From: Pseudomonadales bacterium
GTDB lineage: Bacteria; Pseudomonadota; Gammaproteobacteria; Pseudomonadales; Azotimanducaceae
Direction: 5' to 3'
DNA length: 64,000 nucleotides
Assembly: GCA_019634925.1 (NCBI GenBank)
Contig: JAHCAL010000002.1
Location: forward strand, 496,001 to 560,000
Shown: in pieces, positions 44,122 to 51,799 of the stretch
How the letters are laid out: each line of letters begins with the position of its first letter
Position numbering within the stretch: position 1 is the first letter of the stretch
Translations under genes and position numbers: made by a program
Notes under the pieces: model-generated
Database searches by the model: none
Seen by the model: only the letters and a program-made list of their open reading frames with translations
What the model was told of the DNA's origin: nothing

Positions 44122-44676
44122 TCAGGGCGTGAGGCGCTCCAGGAACCCTGGCCACTTGCGGGCCATCCGCAGCATCGACACTTCGTCGGTATAGTCTTCC
44201 AGCCGTTCGATCGGTACCCAGGCGAGATCCAGCGACTCACGGCTGACGCGAAACGACTCGCCCCCCATGACCTGCAGCGCGAAGCGCACGTCATAGTGGA
44301 AGTGGGCAGGATCAGCGCAACGCGCGGGAATTTCGTGGATGTCGAGATCGAAGACATGCCCCGAGAGAGGCGCTACTGCGAGGCCGCTCTCTTCGCGGGC
44401 TTCTGCCAGGGCCACCTGTAAGGCGTCGGGATTGCCGTCGCTGTGTCCGCCGAGCTGAAGCCAGCGGCCAAGCTTGCGGTGATGGGTAAGCAGCACCCGG
44501 TCGCGCGCTGCGTTGACGACCCATGCCGAGCCGGTCACGTGACCGACCCAGAGGTCGCGCTCGAAGCAGCGTTCGTGCGCCATTACAAATTCACGGAACC
44601 GATTGATCGTTGACAGCTCGTCGGGCGCACGGCGCACGTAGTCGGCGAGAAGATCGAGCAGGGGCCAGCGATGCAT
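44122..44676 (-). CDS. NUDIX hydrolase
   Basis: A 184-aa Nudix-fold protein. The box is degenerate at its first half (LGGHSDGNPDALQVA) but keeps the catalytic glutamates of the REUxEE part in LAEAREESGL. The N-terminus (LLDLLADYVRRAPDE) and the DLDIHEIPARCADPAHFHYD segment are typical of a subgroup of unknown substrate. Start ATG at 44676 removes 20 upstream codons lacking homology. It is convergent with the VWA gene with a gap of 36 bp. Confidence 0.87.
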   Translation of the reverse strand: MHRWPLLDLLADYVRRAPDELSTINRFREFVMAHERCFERDLWVGHVTGSAWVVNAARDRVLLTHHRKLGRWLQLGGHSDGNPDALQVALAEAREESGLAVAPLSGHVFDLDIHEIPARCADPAHFHYDVRFALQVMGGESFRVSRESLDLAWVPIERLEDYTDEVSMLRMARKWPGFLERLTP

Positions 44677-44721
44677 GACGCGGAGGATAGCAGGCGTCGG
44701 ACGCGAAGCCACCGGCGGGGC

Positions 44722-44756
44722 CAAAAAAAAGCTCACGGGGGCGAACCCCGTGAGCT
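44722..44756 (-). terminator. Rho-independent terminator of the first minus-strand TonB receptor
   Basis: On the minus strand AGCTCACGGGG, a 5-nt loop, CCCCGTGAGCT (11-bp stem, 44756-44730) runs directly into eight Ts. It begins 22 bp after the receptor stop codon. Confidence 0.92.
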
Positions 44757-44778
44757 ATCTGGTCGAACAGCCTGTCGC

Positions 44779-47700
44779 TTAGCGCGCGCTGTCGAAGTTG
44801 TAGCGTACCGAGGCACCATAGATACGCGGCTCGGTCAGGAAGTAGTTCCTGAAGAAGCCGGAGGTATCAGAGGTCAGGTACTTACCGGTGACGTTGTCGT
44901 CGTTGTTGATGTTGCGGATCCACAACCGACCTTCCCAGGTGCCATTGGCACTTTCGTATATCAGCGAAGCGTTGTGCTGATCCCAGGAATCGATCTTGTC
45001 GCCAGGGGTATTGAATTCACGCGCGTACGACGAGGACTGCCAGTAGTAGTCCCAACGCGGGGTGATCGAGCCGTTCAGGCGATCCACGTTGAACGTATAG
45101 GCAAGTCCGATGTGGAACGTGTGCTCGGGCGAATTCGGCAGCTTCTTGCCGTCCAGATCGGTCGCGAAGCCGTCGTTCGTCTCAACGCCATTGCCGGTCA
45201 GCCAGTTGCGCGAGAAGTAGGCCGGCACACCGTTGGGATACAACGTCCCCGGCGCAACTTGCGGCGGCGGCGCACCCGAACCGGGGCACAAGGCCGGTGC
45301 ACCCGAACCAGAATCCACCAGCGCCCCACACTCGGCAATGGCCTGCCCGATCAGCGGGAGGACCTGATCCAGGCGCGCCACATAATTCACGCCGGTCAGC
45401 GAACCCGGGTCGATGTTTTCCAGCAGGATGTAATCCGAATTACCCGCAGTACGATTGATCGGGTCAACCGATTCCGTTCCTGCGACCTCCGCATTCAGGT
45501 AGGAGTACTGTGCATCGATCGAAAGACCCGGCAGCGCTTCCGGCCGCCAGAACAGTTCGATCTCCGCCCCCCAGATGTCCGCGTCGATGTTGTCATTGAT
45601 CGAGTTGTTGTTGGCAATGCGGGTGGTCTGCAGACCCGAGTAGTCGTACAGGAAGAGCGCGCTGTTTACGATCAGCGATCCATCCATGAAGACGTTCTTG
45701 CTGCCGATCTCGAAGGAGTCGACCTGTTCCGGCTCGAAGATGTACTTGGCCGTGGTCGTGTTCACGAAGTCCTGGTTCAGCGGCGGGTTGAATCCGCCCG
45801 GCTTGTAGCCGCGGGTGAAGAACCCGTAGAACATGGTGCTGTCGCTCATCTGCCAATCGAGGCCGATGCGACCGGTCCACTCCTTGAATTCGGCCTTGCT
45901 CGGGCTTCCGGTCAGCGCGCGGTTCTCGCCGAAGCCCGGGGCAATGGGTACTGCTCCACTGATCGCGAAGCGCTCGGCGCTGAACGGCGCCGTGAGGGCC
46001 GCCGCGGCCAATTGCGCGTCAGTGACGCCATACAACTGAGCAAGTTCAGTTTCTGGCGCACCACCCAGCGGGCCCAGCAGGATGTTCAGCGTTCGGGTCC
46101 ACACCGGATCCGGCCCGAGCGCGCCGCCCAGAATGGCGTTCACATTGATGGCGTTGAACAGAATACCCGTGTCCTCTACCGCCTTCTTGTCCTGGTTGTG
46201 ACGCAGGCCAGCAGTGAGCTTCAGACTGTCGGTAATGTCGTAATACGCCTCACCGAAGAAGGACAGCGATTCGCCCGTATTCCCCGAACTGCCGCTCGGA
46301 TTACTGGTCGAGTTGAACATGGTCGGATACAGCGGCGGGAAGCCGAGCGCGGGTACTCCGTAGACGCCCACCAGGTCGAGCGTGTTGGCGATGACGTAGT
46401 AGTCGCCATAGCCTTCGTACTCGCTGTAATTCGTGCCGACGATGAAGTTGAACGGGCCGTCATACGCGGACTCCAGTTTCGCTTCCACGGTCCAGTACTT
46501 GTTGTCTGCAGTGGCGCTGTCATAAGCGAACACCCGGGTCTGATCCGCCGGATACACGCAACCACCGAAGATCCCTGAAGTGCCGTCATTGAAATTGCAT
46601 ACCGTGCTGGTCCAGTCGGAGCCGGCGGCTTCGCTCGGTGGCGCCGACGTCGGCCAAAGCCCATTCGGATTGAGCGGAGTGGCGTAGAGATTGAATCCTA
46701 CGTCCATCAGGTAGTCCTGACGGGAGACATAGTCGCTCTCGTGGTAGCCGGCCAGGACTCCGACGCGATACTGCTCGAAGTCGTAGTCGAAGCCGGCGAG
46801 GAACATGTCCTCGTTGTACTTGTAGATCGGCTCGAAGTCGGTGTGCATCTTTCGGAAGCCGGCGCCCCGGGGCTGGAACGCCTTGGTCGGCGTCGGGTTA
46901 CCGAGCGTCACCGCACCATTCAGGCCACCGAAGATACCACCCGTCGTGGTGCCAGCATGCGGCGATTCGAAGCCGAAGCCGTCCGGCAGGCACCCGATGG
47001 TGGGTATCGTGTTACGTTCGCACACCTGGTTGGTAATGCGGACCTTGTCATCGTCTTCCTTGAATCGACTGTACTGCAGCCATGCGCTCGCATTGTCATT
47101 GATCTGCCACAGCCCGGTGATCCGGAAGGTCGTGATATCACGACCGTCGATATCCTTGTCGATACCTGCGATCTGGCATGGCTGGGTCTGCGGATTGTCG
47201 ATGGTCGAGCCCGGAACGAGACAGTCACCCGTCTGGCCGTAGGCTGTGTTCTTGATGTAACCGTCACGTTCGAGCCACATGCCTGCGACGCGCACCGCAA
47301 AGTTGTCGGTCAGCGGCATGTTGAGCGCCGCCTTCAGGCGCTTGTTGCTGTAGTCGCCCGCTTCCAGGTCTGCATGACCGTTCCAGGAGTCGAAGTCCGG
47401 CATCTTGGTGACCATGTTCACCGCACCACCGGTCGCGTTACGGCCAAACAGGGTGCCCTGGGGGCCACGCAGGATTTCGACCCGATCGAGGTCGTAGAAC
47501 TCGGCGGCCGGAAGATTGGTCGGAACGGCGATCTGGTTCTGATGGATCGACACGCCGTTCTCACCCGAGCCGGCGATGACGAGGCGGCCGATACCACGGA
47601 TGCTGAAGCTCGAACCACCGAAGTTGGTGGCCGTGAAGCTGACGTTCGGTGCGTTCAGCTGAAGGTCGGACGGGCTCAGGATCTGTTTGTCCTCGAGCAT

Positions 47701-47886
47701 CGCGCCAGTGAAGGCGGTCACCGCAATCGGTACCTCCTGCAGGCTCTGCTCGGTGCGCTGCGCCGTGACCACCACCTCTTCGATGGCGGACGAACCGGCC
47801 GCAGCGGCCATGGGAAGCATCATGAAACCGGCGATCGACAGTCCCGCAAATACGGAACTCCGCGCCGTGGCGGTTCTAGTGGTCAT
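44779..47886 (-). CDS. TonB-dependent outer-membrane receptor
   Basis: A 1035-aa receptor. A signal peptide (SVFAGLSIAGFMMLPMAAAA) is followed by the TonB-box region IEEVVVTAQRTEQSLQEVPI, a plug with VEILRGPQGTLFGRNATGGAVN, and a long barrel ending in YGASVRYNFDSAR. The GPQGTLFGRNATGGA plug motif is typical of sphingomonad and marine oligotroph receptors. ATG at 47886 has GAGGGG upstream. A palindrome about 105 bp upstream (47992-48006) is also seen in variant form before the receptor at 54754. The substrate is unknown. Confidence 0.94.
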   Translation of the reverse strand: MTTRTATARSSVFAGLSIAGFMMLPMAAAAGSSAIEEVVVTAQRTEQSLQEVPIAVTAFTGAMLEDKQILSPSDLQLNAPNVSFTATNFGGSSFSIRGIGRLVIAGSGENGVSIHQNQIAVPTNLPAAEFYDLDRVEILRGPQGTLFGRNATGGAVNMVTKMPDFDSWNGHADLEAGDYSNKRLKAALNMPLTDNFAVRVAGMWLERDGYIKNTAYGQTGDCLVPGSTIDNPQTQPCQIAGIDKDIDGRDITTFRITGLWQINDNASAWLQYSRFKEDDDKVRITNQVCERNTIPTIGCLPDGFGFESPHAGTTTGGIFGGLNGAVTLGNPTPTKAFQPRGAGFRKMHTDFEPIYKYNEDMFLAGFDYDFEQYRVGVLAGYHESDYVSRQDYLMDVGFNLYATPLNPNGLWPTSAPPSEAAGSDWTSTVCNFNDGTSGIFGGCVYPADQTRVFAYDSATADNKYWTVEAKLESAYDGPFNFIVGTNYSEYEGYGDYYVIANTLDLVGVYGVPALGFPPLYPTMFNSTSNPSGSSGNTGESLSFFGEAYYDITDSLKLTAGLRHNQDKKAVEDTGILFNAINVNAILGGALGPDPVWTRTLNILLGPLGGAPETELAQLYGVTDAQLAAAALTAPFSAERFAISGAVPIAPGFGENRALTGSPSKAEFKEWTGRIGLDWQMSDSTMFYGFFTRGYKPGGFNPPLNQDFVNTTTAKYIFEPEQVDSFEIGSKNVFMDGSLIVNSALFLYDYSGLQTTRIANNNSINDNIDADIWGAEIELFWRPEALPGLSIDAQYSYLNAEVAGTESVDPINRTAGNSDYILLENIDPGSLTGVNYVARLDQVLPLIGQAIAECGALVDSGSGAPALCPGSGAPPPQVAPGTLYPNGVPAYFSRNWLTGNGVETNDGFATDLDGKKLPNSPEHTFHIGLAYTFNVDRLNGSITPRWDYYWQSSSYAREFNTPGDKIDSWDQHNASLIYESANGTWEGRLWIRNINNDDNVTGKYLTSDTSGFFRNYFLTEPRIYGASVRYNFDSAR

Positions 47887-47991
47887 AGTGTATCCCCTCG
47901 CTCCCGGCGCCATGTGACAGGATGCGTCACTACCCTCTGGTGCCGAAGCGCGTTATAAAAACGCCGGTAGCCAGCCATGTCAACCGAAAAC

Positions 47992-48006
47992 GTTGCAATT
48001 TGTTAC
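47992..48006. promoter_or_regulatory. GTTGCAA-T-TTGTTAC palindrome upstream of a TonB receptor
   Basis: A near-palindrome 106 bp upstream of the receptor start, related to GTAACAATGTTGCAAC at 54873-54888 upstream of another receptor. It could be a shared operator. Confidence 0.4.
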
Positions 48007-48155
48007 AGCAATGAGGCTTGTTGCGACGCGCCATTCGACCTGCTGCAACGCAGCAATCGGGCCGCGATTGATGGGCCGCGTTCGGTGACCAACCTCGCGC
48101 CGGCTTGCTATCCTGCGCCACCACTCGTATTCATATCCATCCAGGGGGCACTGAC

Positions 48156-48443
48156 ATGACCATCGCCATCATCGCCAGACTCAACGTCGCCAAGGGCAAG
48201 GAAACCGAGTTCGAGACCACCATGCTCGGCCTCGCCGCGGACGTGCGGGCGAAGGAGCCCGGCAACCAGCTCTATACCCTCTGCAAGGATGCCGACGGCA
48301 ACTACCTGGTGATGGAGCTCTACGCAAGCGCGGAAGCGCTGGCCGCGCATGGCCAGTCGGAGCACTTCAAGGCAGCGGGTAAGAAGTTCGCCGGACTGAT
48401 GGCCGGGGCACCAGAGATCCAGCGACTGGAAGTCGTCGGCTGA
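48156..48443 (+). CDS. Antibiotic-biosynthesis-monooxygenase (ABM) domain protein
   Basis: A 95-aa dimeric ferredoxin-like-fold protein: MTIAIIARLNVAKGKETEFE at the N-terminus, then PGNQLYTLCKDADGNYLVME and EHFKAAGKKFAGLM. The family includes quinol monooxygenases that need no cofactor, and haem-degrading enzymes; this one most resembles the quinol-monooxygenase-like group. CAGGGGG precedes the ATG at 48156. It is divergent from the receptor at 47886 and convergent with that at 48543. Confidence 0.87.
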   Translation: MTIAIIARLNVAKGKETEFETTMLGLAADVRAKEPGNQLYTLCKDADGNYLVMELYASAEALAAHGQSEHFKAAGKKFAGLMAGAPEIQRLEVVG

Positions 48444-48468
48444 CCAAGGCCGCCATCAGCCCAAACAG

Positions 48469-48490
48469 AAACGGGGCCGAGGCCCCGTTT
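48469..48490. terminator. Bidirectional hairpin AAACGGGGCC-GA-GGCCCCGTTT
   Basis: Perfect 10-bp stem between two convergent genes (ABM protein and a TonB receptor). The A/T ends of the stem provide a short T-run on either strand. Confidence 0.8.
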
Positions 48491-48542
48491 CGTTCGTTCG
48501 CCCGACCGCGTCATGCGCGGGCAGGCACCGGTTCAGCTTCGA

Positions 48543-51500
48543 TCAGCGATTGCCCAGCTGATAGGTGACCTCGACGCCGTAGGCCCGCGGCACCGTCGTC
48601 TGCGAAGGCACGCGGAAGAACACGCTCTCGCCACCCTCCGCAATGTGCAGCACACCGAGTTCGTCGAAGACGTTGTTGACGAAGCCGGTCACGATCCACT
48701 GCTGCGCCGCGCTGGTCCAGGTCGCACGCACGTCTGTCCTCGAGTAGGCCGGCGCCATAGCATCTTCGCTCTCGAACGGCGAAAAATAGACGTCGTCGGT
48801 CCAGCTCCAGGCACCGAACAGCTCGAGGCTGGAACCGCCGCTCAGCGCGAACCGGTAGCTGGCCCAGGCCGCTGCCTTGCCTTCCGGCACCTGCAGCAGC
48901 TTGTTGCCCTTGATGTCCTGCGTGATCGCCTCGAAATTGGGATACAGCGACGGCGGCGCCGCGAAGCTCGAGGGGTTCGCCATCAGCAGGCTCTCGGTGT
49001 ACTCGCTCGGCGTGTAGCTGAAGTTGCCACCGATGGTGAGCGCGTCGGTCGCGAGCCAGATCACCTCGGCCTCGATGCCGAGGATCTCCGCGCCCGGCGC
49101 TTCGAGCACCGAGGTCGACGTGCCGCCGATCTCCGACACTTCCGTCGCGAAGGTGTGGATCGTCTCGTAGTCGTACAGGTAGAACGAGCCGTTCAGCTGC
49201 AGGGTATTGTCGAGCCACTGGGTCTTGTAGCCGATCTCGTAGGCGATGAGTTCCTCCGGCTCGTAGGTCGGCGTCTGGCTGAAATACACCAGGCTGTAGC
49301 CGCCCGACCGGTAGCCGCTCGTGGCCGAGAAATACATCATCGCGTTGTCGTTGATATTCCAGTCGAGGTTGATCCGGCCGGTGAACTTCTCGTCGCTCCG
49401 TTCGAACGGGCGATAGACGCTGAGCGCGAACGGAATGCCGTTGTTGGTGACGCGCTCGGTCACGATATGGCCATAGGGATTCTCCGGCGTCACCGGCACC
49501 TCGATCAGGCCGCCGTTCGCGATGTTCACCGCGCGGAGACCACCGTACAGGCCGATGAAACCCGGATTGCCAACCGCATTGAGCGCGCCGGTCTCCGAGT
49601 AACGCCAGAGATTCTCCTCGGCCTCGACCTCGTCTTCCGCATAGCGGATCCCGAGCGTGAGCGTAAAGGTCTCGTTGATGTCCCAGACACCCTGGGTATA
49701 GGCCGCGAAGGCATTGCGCTCGGTCTTGGTGGCGTACAGCAGGTCGGTCGCGGAGCTGCTGGGGCCGTGCTTGACGTTCAGGCGCGAATTGGTGCCGTTG
49801 TCACCGTACCAGCGCGACGTCTGCAGGTTGTTGTTCGGCGTGTTGGTGACCGCGTAGTTGGTGGCACAGCTCGGCGCGCCGAGCAGCTGACACATGCGCT
49901 TCGCCGAATACAGGTCCACGGCCGCAAAATCGCCTGCGGCTTCTCGCGCAGCTTCGCCTGCACCGAAGGCGAGCGACGACGCGCTGATGCCTTCGAGCGC
50001 CGGATTGCCGGCCGCTGCGGCTCCTGCCGCTGACAGCGAGGTGTTGTCCTGGTAGGCCTCGAACATGCGCGCATTGTTGACCGCCGAGTAGTAGTCGCCG
50101 CGCTGCTCGATGGTCGCGTCGTAGAAAAAGATGCCCGAGGTGACCGAGATGTTGTCGGTGAGATCGTAGAACGCCTGGAATTCGTGCGACGAATAATCGG
50201 CTTCGTGATTCACGTAGAACTGCCGGTCATGGATCAGGCTGCCGGTCAGATCGTCGTCGGTGATGCGCTGGTAGAGCAGCGTGTTGAAACCGAAGATGTA
50301 CTTCAGCTGCAGGCTGTCGCTGACGTCCCAGGCGACGTTGAACTGCACGCCGTTCTGGTCGAAGTTCTCCCAGTTCTGGCCATTGGTCGCTGCGCAGACG
50401 TCCTTGCCGTCGATGCCGCCGCTGCCGAACACACACTCGTTGTAACGCGCCGCGTCCTGTGCGGTCGTGAATCCGTACGAGTACGGTGAGCCGACCCCGG
50501 CGGCCACGTCGTACCGGCCGGACAATACCGCGGCGGCGTTCTGGAAGCCGTTCAGGTTCGGCGCCGCGATCAGGCCCGGGCTCGTGCCGTAGTGGTCGAC
50601 GCCCGGGCGCAGCGGTTGCGCCGTGTCGGTCAGACCGGTAAACGGATTCGTGAACGTGAATACCTGCTGGTTCGGATCCAGGAAGCCACGCGACAGCGGA
50701 GTCAGTCCGGTCTGATCCGCACTGATCAGCCGAAACCCCGGCACCAGGTCGGTGGTATTGCGATACGGCCGGTTCTGCTCGTTCAGCACCACCAGACCAC
50801 CCCCGTTGGCACCCCCGAAGATCCGGTCGGTTTCCATCCAGTTGGCGCGAATGTTGGCCTCGACGTTGTCGAGCGGCTGCCACTTGAACTGGACGGCGAT
50901 ATTCTCCGAGTCGATGGAGTCGATGTCGCTGCCCTGGCCGATGTTCTCGATGACCCCGTCGCGTTCGCGATAGCTGAAGTTCACCCGGCCGGACAGCGTC
51001 TCGGTCAGCGGGCCGGACACGACCCCGTAGTATTCCTGGGTCCCGAAGTTCCCGGCGATGGCCTTGGCCGCCGCCTCGAAATCCTGCGACGGCTCCTTGT
51101 AGAGGATGTTCATCGCACCGCCGATGGCATTACGGCCGTACAGCGTGCCCTGCGGGCCACGCAGCACCTCGATGCGTTCCACGTCCCAGAAGGTCGCCGC
51201 CGTGGCGGTCAGCGAGTCTTCCGAATAGACGCCGTTCATGTAGGTCGCCACGCCCGGGTCGCCGCCGAGCGCGCGCATCGGCCGGCCCACGCCGCGCACC
51301 GAGATGTCGTACGGCATGATGATCGTGGCGGGAATGAAGTTCTGCAGGTCTTCCTGGTTGCGGATGCCGAAATTGTCGATGAATTCGCCGGTGAACGCCG
51401 AGATCGAGATCGACGTATCCTGGATCGACGCTTCGCGCCGCTCCGCGGTGACGATGACCTCTTCGATGCGACGGCTGCCCGTCTCCTGTGCGAGCAATGG

Positions 51501-51563
51501 AACGGGCACGAGCAACGAGGCGCCGAGCGCGAGGCCGACGCCGGTTCGGGCGTGTGAACGCAT
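48543..51563 (-). CDS. TonB-dependent outer-membrane receptor
   Basis: A 1006-aa receptor with signal peptide (GVGLALGASLLVPVPLLAQ), TonB-box region IEEVIVTAERREASIQDTSI, plug motif VERIEVLRGPQGTLYGRNAI followed by GGAMN, and a barrel ending in AYGVEVTYQLGNR. Plug text SVRGVGRPMRALGGDPGVAT resembles receptors without a clear siderophore role. ATG at 51563 follows GAGGGG. It has its own upstream region of 236 bp that includes a TGTTAC-N5-GTAAC palindrome. The substrate is unknown. Confidence 0.94.
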   Translation of the reverse strand: MRSHARTGVGLALGASLLVPVPLLAQETGSRRIEEVIVTAERREASIQDTSISISAFTGEFIDNFGIRNQEDLQNFIPATIIMPYDISVRGVGRPMRALGGDPGVATYMNGVYSEDSLTATAATFWDVERIEVLRGPQGTLYGRNAIGGAMNILYKEPSQDFEAAAKAIAGNFGTQEYYGVVSGPLTETLSGRVNFSYRERDGVIENIGQGSDIDSIDSENIAVQFKWQPLDNVEANIRANWMETDRIFGGANGGGLVVLNEQNRPYRNTTDLVPGFRLISADQTGLTPLSRGFLDPNQQVFTFTNPFTGLTDTAQPLRPGVDHYGTSPGLIAAPNLNGFQNAAAVLSGRYDVAAGVGSPYSYGFTTAQDAARYNECVFGSGGIDGKDVCAATNGQNWENFDQNGVQFNVAWDVSDSLQLKYIFGFNTLLYQRITDDDLTGSLIHDRQFYVNHEADYSSHEFQAFYDLTDNISVTSGIFFYDATIEQRGDYYSAVNNARMFEAYQDNTSLSAAGAAAAGNPALEGISASSLAFGAGEAAREAAGDFAAVDLYSAKRMCQLLGAPSCATNYAVTNTPNNNLQTSRWYGDNGTNSRLNVKHGPSSSATDLLYATKTERNAFAAYTQGVWDINETFTLTLGIRYAEDEVEAEENLWRYSETGALNAVGNPGFIGLYGGLRAVNIANGGLIEVPVTPENPYGHIVTERVTNNGIPFALSVYRPFERSDEKFTGRINLDWNINDNAMMYFSATSGYRSGGYSLVYFSQTPTYEPEELIAYEIGYKTQWLDNTLQLNGSFYLYDYETIHTFATEVSEIGGTSTSVLEAPGAEILGIEAEVIWLATDALTIGGNFSYTPSEYTESLLMANPSSFAAPPSLYPNFEAITQDIKGNKLLQVPEGKAAAWASYRFALSGGSSLELFGAWSWTDDVYFSPFESEDAMAPAYSRTDVRATWTSAAQQWIVTGFVNNVFDELGVLHIAEGGESVFFRVPSQTTVPRAYGVEVTYQLGNR

Positions 51564-51699
51564 GATTTCCCCTCTTCGTTCGACTGCGGGCCGGATCCCG
51601 GGCGGGCTGGCTGCCGCAGATGGATACACGGTGGTACGACGAACTCCCCGACGCGTTTATACGGAGCGCCGGGAAATCTTGTCAACGGGGAGATTGGAA

Positions 51700-51730
51700 A
51701 AAAGCGGGAGCCGCCGGCATGGCGGCTCCC
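51700..51730 (-). terminator. Rho-independent terminator of the third minus-strand TonB receptor
   Basis: Minus strand: GGGAGCCGCC, loop ATGCC, GGCGGCTCCC (51730-51706), then GC and six Ts. It lies 70 bp after the stop of the receptor ending at 51800. Confidence 0.88.
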
Positions 51731-51754
51731 GAAGTAACATGGAATCGCCCGGTT

Positions 51755-51769
51755 GTTACCTTCGGTAAC
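51755..51769. promoter_or_regulatory. Palindrome GTTACCTTCGGTAAC
   Basis: Perfect GTTACC/GGTAAC arms with a TTC centre; the core has the same GTTAC-N5-GTAAC form as 2718-2732. It is about 190 bp upstream of the receptor starting at 51563 and just downstream of a terminator. Confidence 0.35.
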
Positions 51770-51799
51770 TCGCAGGCGCAGCCATGCCGTCGTAGGACC